A stretch of 64,000 nucleotides of DNA from Vandiemenella viatica (Eukaryota; Arthropoda; Insecta; Orthoptera; Morabidae), in assembly GCA_031002005.1 (NCBI GenBank), contig CM061919.1, positions 171,537,121-171,601,120 on the forward strand. The letters are read 5' to 3'. The notes beneath the pieces were generated by a model. The model ran no database searches. It saw nothing but the letters and a program-made list of their open reading frames with translations, and was not told where the DNA came from. The position numbers and the translations under genes are program-made. Positions 57,725 to 64,000 of the stretch are shown piece after piece. The first letter of the stretch is position 1. Each line of letters starts with the position of its first letter.

Positions 57725-59790
57725 ATTTTTAATTTGTATAGTATCAATTTTTTCAATGAAAATTACAGCTATATTTATAGACATATCTGCAAAATCTTGT
57801 AGGTCTACATCATCCGCTATTTCTCGGTTTACGTGCAATACCATGCGATCATTCAATCTTTGCTGAGCCATGGTACTCCTAAAATAAGTTTTTCTTCTTC
57901 ATAATGCTGATAATGATCGTTTTCCAGTGCATGCCGATACAGGAATAGTTGAAACGATTTTTAACAATTTGATGATTTCAGATATCATATACCAAATTAT
58001 ATATATATATTCAGTCTGACATTTTTTGTTCATGCAATTGCTAATAGCACGATGAGGAACCAAACGATCCACATCAATGAGATCTTCGTGGAACTCTTCC
58101 ACGTAACTATTGCTTGCAACATTTTAATCAGTAGGAAATAGTTCCACCTTACTCAACTGCGTCATAGCATTTTTAGTAAAGTGCTGGTCGCTACGGCCAA
58201 TGACCAAAACTACAAGATATACTTTTTATGTCAGTCAGCGTGCGAGGAAAATTAATGCAGTTCACTTGATGATCGTCTATATGTCTGTTTATCCTCTTTA
58301 TTTTTGGAGTTATTAATGTTGATTTGTTGATCATCCAATATAAAAATGAGTCAAAAGACGATTTCCAAGGGTTTTGAAAATTTTCGCCAGTTCGTTGGGA
58401 TGATACGACGTGTTTGAGAGTATTATCTACAGATTTTTGCGGATGGAAAGAAGTCTTATGTAAATTTGCGTTTAAAGCTTTGATACGAACGAGAATTTCT
58501 ATCAGAAATGTTAATAAAAATGGATTCAAAAGATTGAAGAATTTAAAAAAAAATCATTTTGATTTCGCGCAGGTATTATCTTCCAGACTTTTTGTGTCAT
58601 TAAAAAACATAGCAACACACTATAATTGTTTAGAATAGTTTTTAAGGAAGATAAATGACAACACTGTCTTGTTGGTTAAAAAGGCAGCAAAGAGAGGTTC
58701 ATCGCTAGCTGCCTGTGGTGATTTAAAACAAGCTTGGTGTTGCGATGAACCACGCACGAAAACAACACGCTAAAAATTCTCTTATTACGCGTACCTACTT
58801 CTTCTATACTCTCTTGAATAACCAGGTTTAACGAATGAGCGGTGCAATGCACATGAATTGCCCTTGCTTCGATAGCTTTAATCCACAATTGAAGGTCAGT
58901 ATGCGCTTCAACATCAGAAACACCATCTATATACAGGCCCCTACACATCTCGATATTTATGTCGAATCTTCTTAGTACTAGTAGTCATTCAAAATTTCAA
59001 ACAAATTTTGTCAGATATTGTTGATACCGTTTCATAGAGGCCGATAAAATTTCATGTATATTACACTTTGCGTTCACGTAACGAAAGAAGAGTGTGACTC
59101 TTTCATTACTGGAAATATCGCTAGTTTTATCAACCATAACTGAAAGCAGACCGCATTTTGCACTATTTTTATTACCTTATGCAGTATTTTGTCACTCAAA
59201 ATTGCACACGCTTAGTTAGTGATATCGCATGACAACCTCCCATATTTGTTGCCACATTTTTAACTCTAAAATATCCTGTGCTCACAGCTTCAACATCGAA
59301 TGCAATTTGAATATTCGTCCGCATGAACCCTTATGGCTAGGCTTCCGGTCACTAAAAACGATTTGTTTTCGCATCATATAATTTACTTTTTGATAGTATT
59401 CAGTGTAAATTGACGCCGCATTCTAAATTGGCTTTATTCAGTACACTTCAGGCTTTTCATGCTTTTTAAAGCTTTATTTCATGATGAAAAACCACCTTGA
59501 GTGAGTGCCTTAATGTACTCATCTCGTCTTAATGCTGTGTTAGGCGCAGAAACGCCACTAGGTTTGGTTTATTTACAGGTTTGGCAAACCCCTTTATCTT
59601 CATCATTTTAGCAGCCATGAAATAACTGTCCGCCACTTTGAAAATTGTGCATTTTCTTCTGTTTAACTGAATTTGCAGAAATAACATCTTCTGGTTGCAT
59701 TTGCTGAACTATGCTAAGCTCAGAAGAGCTGCTAGTCAAGGGTTCTTCTGGTTACGATTTCGAAGGACAAATTTATGTATTGAAACTAAT
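57725..59790 (-). pseudogene. hAT transposase (ZMYM1/DUF4371-like), decayed
   Basis: On the minus strand, in broken frames: a polar N terminus; HGC...GVCQTCK (about 59620-59570), like a TTF-type zinc finger; DGVSDVEAHTDLQLWIKAIE and IHVHCTAHSLNLVIQES (58948-58780), the conserved region of hAT transposases near the second catalytic residue; and the C-terminal dimerisation motif ISEIIKLLKIVSTIPVSACT with KRSLSAL (58000-57899), then RLNDRMVLHVNREIADDVDL to about 57725. Multiple stops and shifts. Motif order and the 8-bp flanks identify the superfamily. Confidence 0.8.
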
Positions 59791-60464
59791 AATTTTCAGA
59801 AATAAACACGATAACATCAAGCGCAGCGTGATCTTAAAGCACATGTTTTGTTTACCAGCTTGACTAACAACGAGTGGGACATCCTGCGAGCCGTGGCTGT
59901 GAAAGCGCTGGCTGCGCGCCTTATGGATGACGGTCTAGGTTTTGCACGCGTTAGCGCGGGGTCAAGCTGCTTAATTTTCTTGTTTACGTGCTCTCTACAA
60001 ATTAAACCTACACTTACCACACAGTACATAGTGTTAGGTATTACCTAATGTAGTGTTTATATTCTCCTTGGGCCTGACGTGCACACTCACATCGTAAGCA
60101 AGTGCGATCTCGTCATACGTCTTGCCTAGCCAGGCGGCGCGTGTCGTAGCTAATACAGGTGTCGCTCAAACTAGATTACTGTTGATGTCTATGCTCATGG
60201 GTGCTCCGCACCCACTATTTACTTCTCATGGGTGCCAGAGCCCCCGAGCACCCACAGAGTCGGCGCCCCTGCTTCCAGATATTCATTTAAATGATTGTGT
60301 GGCATCGTGGTCTATATCTTTCATCATACAAAGCCACTAACCAATACAAGCAATCACATAGGAGGCAACAAGAGTTTTTCCCATCACGGAGATTTGTCCT
60401 CAAAGAATTGCAGCTAGACGTGACAGGGAAGTTTTTTGTTTAATAAATGATGACAGTGCTTATA

Positions 60465-61766
60465 CAAGGGTGAGTCAAATGTAAACCTTAAATTTGTAAC
60501 AAAAAATCGAAATTTCGCACCATTATCCTGTAAGTTGGTGAGCGTGCTACAAGCAGCGTGCAGAATGGTGTGTAGGTGGCAGCATAGAGTAGATGCACAA
60601 ATACATTCGCAGTATCAGTATAAAGATGGCTGCCCCACTCGAGACTTGCATTAGGGAAGAACAGCGTTCTGTTATTCGGTTTTAGAGTAGTGAAGGTGTG
60701 AAACCTATTGAAATTCATCGAAGAATGAAGGTTCAGTACGGTGATGCATGTTTGTCACAGCAGCAAGTTTATGAATGGAGTAGGAAGTTCGCAAATGGTG
60801 TGACTTCAGTGGAAGATGCTCCTCGAGGTCAGGCACAACGAGTTGTGACCCCACAGAACATTGCAGCAGTTGAAACCATAGTGATGGAAAACCACCGAGT
60901 GACACTGAATGACATTGCAGCATGTTTAAAGATTACTCATGGTTCAGCACACCACATTGTGCATGATGTGCTCCAGTTACACAAAGTGTCTGCAAGATAG
61001 GTGCCATGGCAGCTGACTCCTGAAATGAGAGAACGACGTGTTGATGCTTGTGAAGAACTTCTTTGGCACTTTGAACAAGAAGGTGATGGCTTCCTTGCAA
61101 GAATTGTTACTGAAGATGAAACCTGGGTCAACTTCCACCAACCGGAAATGAAGAGAGTGAGCAAGGAATGGCGCCATTCCTCATCACCAAAATCAAAGAA
61201 GTTTCGAATGGAAACCAACATCAGGGAAGGTTATGCTGACTCTCTTTTGGGACGATAAAGGCGTCATTTTGGAGCATTACATGCGTAGAAGGACCACTGC
61301 CACCAGTGCGTCATACACAGATTTCCTAAAAAATCATCTTCGGCTTGCAATCAAATCAAAGCGACGTGGATTGCTGTCATCAGGTGTCCTTTTGCAACAA
61401 CGCATGGTCCCACACTGCCCGTACAACAGTTGCAACAATCACAGACTTGCATTTTGAGTGTCTTCCTCATCCACCATACTCACCAGACCTTGCCCCAACT
61501 GATTTCCATATGTTTGGACCACTCAGAGAAGCAATGGGAGGAAAGAAGTTCCGTTCTGATGAAGAGGTACACCATGCAGTGCATGAGTGGTTGCGCGGAC
61601 TACCAAAGAATTATTTTCTAAAGGAATTTATGCACTTTGTAAGCACTGGAGGACTTGCATTGAGCGTGGGGGAGATTATGTTGAAAAGTGATACAGTTTT
61701 CTACCACTTCTGCACAATAAATAATATTTAAAAAAATATTTAAGGTTTTCATTTGACTCACCCTCG
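60465..61766 (+). mobile_element. mariner transposon, full length
   Basis: 1302 bp between TA dinucleotides (60463-60464 and 61767-61768). Terminal repeats caagggtgagtcaaatgtaa and (reverse complemented) cgagggtgagtcaaatgaaa of about 30 bp. Inserted in the right arm of the CCATCC-terminus element. It encodes one transposase in plus orientation. Confidence 0.92.
60674..61731 (+). pseudogene. mariner transposase (DD34D type), inactive
   Basis: Cut-and-paste transposase. HTH_48-type N terminus: GVKPIEIHRRMKVQYGDACL, QQVYEWSRKFANG, then the second helix-turn-helix GSAHHIVHDVLQLHKVSAR. Catalytic domain: TEDETWVNFHQPE with the first Asp; the second Asp region is damaged (LLQ-NAWSHTARTTVATI, with the HDNA part lost); SPDLAPTDFHMFGPL with the third Asp. 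Stop TAG at 60998-61000 where Trp is expected. Frame changes lie near 61207 (one extra G explains it) and 61397 (consistent with loss of 2 or 5 bases at the second Asp). The C terminus is near normal length. The true start may be upstream of 60698, where the frame is broken. Confidence 0.88.
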
Positions 61767-62560
61767 TAGCTGGATGAAGATACTGAATGTTCCTAACATT
61801 ACCCACATTGAGAACTAACTGTCTGCTATGTCAGTCATACATAATATATAATAAGTCCATGGACAGAAGATAATTAAATTTTGTATCATTCATTTGATTT
61901 TTTACATCTTGTCGATTTTCTAAAATGTTTGATCTATTGTTAATTTTATGAAAAATGTTTTAAATAAAAATATATATATTTTTTTTAGAAGTGTTGTTTT
62001 AATTTAATAATTTCTAAATTTAAAATTGTACAATAAATGATGTCACACCAGAGGAGGGAGGGGTCATACAAATGTGATTACCTGTGACAAGGAAGGGGGG
62101 TTCCAAAAATCATGAAATTGGTGTGAAGTAATTTGTGGATGGCCCCCTGTGGGTGTGAAAGCTGCCCCTTAGACCAAAATCTAGAGAAATAAAGTGATGC
62201 TTTTGAAATATATTTGTATTGTTATCCCTTACGCATACCTTGGGTGCCGAAAATTTCAAACGAAGAAGTACTTCATAGGATGGAGAAACAAAAAGAACTG
62301 CTACTCACTATAAAGCATAGGAAAACTCAATATCAAGGACACCTTTTGAGAGGTGAGAGGCACCAGCTACTGAAAGTCATCGTTGAAGGAAAGACGCAGG
62401 GGCAAATGATTTGTAGGAAGGAGTAGGAATTCATGGCTGAAGGACATTCGGAGATGGTACAAATACACGTCAGAAGAGGCTTTCCATGCAGCAGTGTCAC
62501 ATCCACTGGACAAGTTACTCATAGCATTATTTGCAAAGCATGTAGTAAAAAATCATTAAT

Positions 62561-62794
62561 CCATATTTTGATGGTAAAGAAGTAGTTTGAAAACGCTAGC
62601 TCATGTACATGATATTTTTGTGATTTCTTGTCAGATATTGATGAACTTCTACACATTAACTATCCCTAAAAATTACCTTCTTTTTACCTCAGCTCCAAAG
62701 CTATCAGCATTTCTCAGAGACAAATGAAGCTTTACAAAACTGTACAATGTTCAATGTTTCCAGGATATTCAGAAAACTGGATTTTATAATCTTT
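62561..62794. other. spacer
   Basis: AT-rich; nothing recognised. Confidence 0.4.
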
Positions 62795-62967
62795 TTAAAA
62801 CTCTAAATCAGTCATGCTGCAATTCAATTTAATTAAGCGGTGAAGTCTACTTTCAATCCATTGCAGTAATTCTACAACTTTGTCACTGCCACATATCAAA
62901 GCAGTTTCTACTAATGTAAAGAAAGAATTATAGCAATAACTGTCCATAATAAAGTTGCAATCTAAAT
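62795..62967 (-). CDS. possible exon E, minus strand
   Basis: After catgtcatggtttcag the minus strand is open in one frame for 56 codons: LDCNFIMDSYCYNSFFTLVE, TALICGSDKVVELLQWIESR, LHRLIKLNCSMTDLEF, then TAA at 62797-62795. It may be a last exon with that stop. Alternatively, a weak donor (GAAA|gtagac at 62851/62850) would leave one base over and join in phase to exon A at 51233-51415, across the transposon nest. Amphipathic helical look; no family recognised. Confidence 0.4.
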
Positions 62968-63339
62968 CTGAAACCATGACATGTTTCACATCCCAGAGGT
63001 CCTTCCTCAGCAGGGATCCATGAAACAAGATTGATAAATAAAATTATGAATTGTGATGGAAGAAACTAGAGCACAGAATAACATTTCTGCTGAAGTATTA
63101 GTACATTACAGCTGAGAACTTATTCAATATGATACTACCATTATCTTTGGTTGAACTTATGGATTGACATACACATCTCTTTCAGAGACTGTGTTTATTA
63201 TTTTGAAAGCAAAATTCCATCACTACCCACTTGATGATCTGTCATAGTTTTGATGGGGAAGTGGACGTGTTGCCACCTGTCTGTGGAACGTGTAGCTTGT
63301 GTTCTGTATGATAAGTATACTTTTCTTTGTGAAATGTGT
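62968..63339. other. spacer
   Basis: No supported feature. Confidence 0.35.
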
Positions 63340-63500
63340 AGATATGAGGCAGAGATTGTCCCAGCATTTACCTAAATGATTGCACAAAACAGCCTACATA
63401 TCACAATTAGGACTGCTAGTAAGCTGGTCCTGGGATTTGAACCTAGGCACATTGTACCTCCAATTCCAGTATGATGGCACTTTAGTACATACAACCACAC
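63340..63500 (-). repeat. diverged tRNA-SINE with the shared core
   Basis: Minus strand: ggttcaaatccc is a good B box, and tttaggtaaatgctggga corresponds to the ccaggcaaatgccggga core of the other SINEs. The remainder differs, so it is a related but distinct family. Confidence 0.5.
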
Positions 63501-64000
63501 TGGTAGTAAATATGGTACTATACTAAGGGCTATTAGTATGTGTTGCTATCTTTCTATGAATTCTTTATTATTTACTGTGTTATTGTGATCATCAAATCCA
63601 TAACATTCTCTATTAAAAAAGCAGGTAGATGAGTAAGAGGAAGGAAGATATAAAAACAGATCATAGGAGGATTGGTGACATGATCATGAACTAACCTGAA
63701 GATCATAACTAGGATGGTTAATAGACTAACAGCAAGACTCACAACCACAATCGGTGCCCACTTCAAGACCAGTAAGGAGGTGTTAAAACAAACTGGTAAA
63801 TACTTTCATGTTACTGAAGAAGGTTTGATATTTTCCCATGGGCATTCTAGTCTCTGAATAGATTTAAAAAAAGAGAGAGAGAGTTAATGGCATTATTTGG
63901 TCCCACAATAGTGACCTCAAGTCATCAATTTGTAGAATTTCACCATTATGTGGATGGATATTTTAAGATTAATACAAGGAGACAAAATAATATTTACTAA
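63501..64000. other. no gene seen
   Basis: AT-rich window end; a (AG)n stretch at about 63872-63882. Confidence 0.35.

Larger units (their letters stand above)
54192..60271 (-). mobile_element. hAT transposon with perfect 8-bp duplication
   Basis: Ends taggggcgctga at the left and gtcggcgcccctg at the right are terminal inverted repeats (TAGGGGCGC/CAGGGGCGC), with gtgggtgctc mirrored 30 bases inside. The flanking duplication is CTTCCAGA (54184-54191 and 60272-60279). The transposase lies on the minus strand at about 57725-59790. The antisense LINE at 54387-57150 is inserted in its 3' part. Confidence 0.85.
53948..62144. mobile_element. DNA element with CCATCC termini, unclassified
   Basis: Left end tccatccataagttac...acacc and right end, reverse complemented, ggccatccacaaattacttc are similar over about 26 bases. 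Both ends are followed by runs such as aagggggaggaagaggg and cttgtcacagg that mirror each other. Imperfect 8-bp flanks CTTTATGG (53940-53947) and CCCTGTGG (62145-62152). Removing the block rejoins the RTE coding sequence at FLYG/VKAAP. Class uncertain, perhaps hAT-like. It contains the hAT at 54192-60271 and the mariner at 60465-61766; no own transposase is recognised. Confidence 0.55.
52630..62560 (+). mobile_element. RTE-type LINE copy, host of a nested insertion stack
   Basis: A single LINE copy can be followed through three blocks. 52630-52849: HTLKLFLLIILSRIYKKCES, NGIGTSEALFSLNILVERC, MYACFIDK. 53291-53947: IDYKNIFNCLRHEKMVKILK, VHQGCVLSPLLFNIYSDIIF, IRYPDDTVV, FSLKYLGTAMVE, MIRCYVLSIFLYG. 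62153-62560: GVKAAP, YPLRIPWVPKISNEEVLHRM, HRKTQYQGHLLRGERHQLL, SWLKDIRRWYKYTSEEAFHA. The RT metal-site motif YADD reads YPDD and the first Asp block reads FNCL instead of FDCV, so it is dead. The gaps are a LINE tail (52850-53290) and a large DNA-element stack (53948-62144). Confidence 0.82.

Noticed and set aside
60698..61731. Host gene of the SETMAR type
   Set aside because: There is no SET domain, and the mariner has its own terminal repeats and TA duplication; it is only the transposon.

Overview
The window is AT-rich eukaryotic nuclear DNA. It shows split exons with GT/AG borders, tRNA-derived SINEs, LINEs with (AAT)n or GCAATT-type tails, LTR-like insertions, Tc1/mariner, hAT-type and Helitron elements, and no prokaryotic gene organisation. 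The mix of families, in particular the tRNA-SINE with the core gcaaatgccgggatg and the antisense LINEs at 38.1-39.3 kb and 54.4-57.1 kb, resembles repeats I associate with large polyneopteran (orthopteroid) insect genomes. The lineage is an inference; the species cannot be read from the sequence.

The only good candidate for a host gene is a split gene on the minus strand. Four short exons, at 51.23-51.42, 37.01-37.20, 27.01-27.07 and 2.39-2.50 kb, have acceptor and donor sites, stay open, and their reading phases join without a break (1-1, 1-0, 0-2). A fifth block at 62.8-63.0 kb could lie upstream. The encoded segment is charged, partly basic and not recognised. Nearly everything between the exons is transposon sequence, so the window looks like the inside of a gene with very large introns.

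Layout: 0.76-2.18 kb complete Tc1-like element; 2.7-5.35 kb LINE (minus) with a 62-bp SINE tail inserted; 6.07-6.32 kb fold-back element; 8.07-9.48 kb DDE transposase pseudogene; 11.80-19.39 kb autonomous-type Helitron with both termini and a Rep-helicase reading frame broken by nine one-base insertions; 19.7-26.2 kb LINE copies, one split by an LTR-like element (4-bp duplication) and by an ATATGACC-repeat element (8-bp duplication); 28.6-29.7 kb IS630/mariner-type pseudogene; 30-36 kb SINE, fold-back and LINE fragments; 37.4-39.3 kb Gypsy-type and LINE fragments; 39.43-41.79 kb TA-flanked inverted-repeat element carrying SINEs; 44.91-46.98 kb non-autonomous Helitron with a tandem array; 49.0-50.8 kb LINE fragment split by a second copy of the LTR-like element; 52.6-62.6 kb a deep nest of elements.

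The nest reads, from outside in: RTE-type LINE > DNA element with CCATCC termini > hAT with the 8-bp duplication CTTCCAGA > antisense LINE > Helitron with five 147-bp repeats > 845-bp mariner-type deletion derivative. A separate mariner sits in the right arm of the outer DNA element, and another LINE tail in the left part of the RTE. Target duplications or A/T junctions support most layers and give a relative order of insertion.
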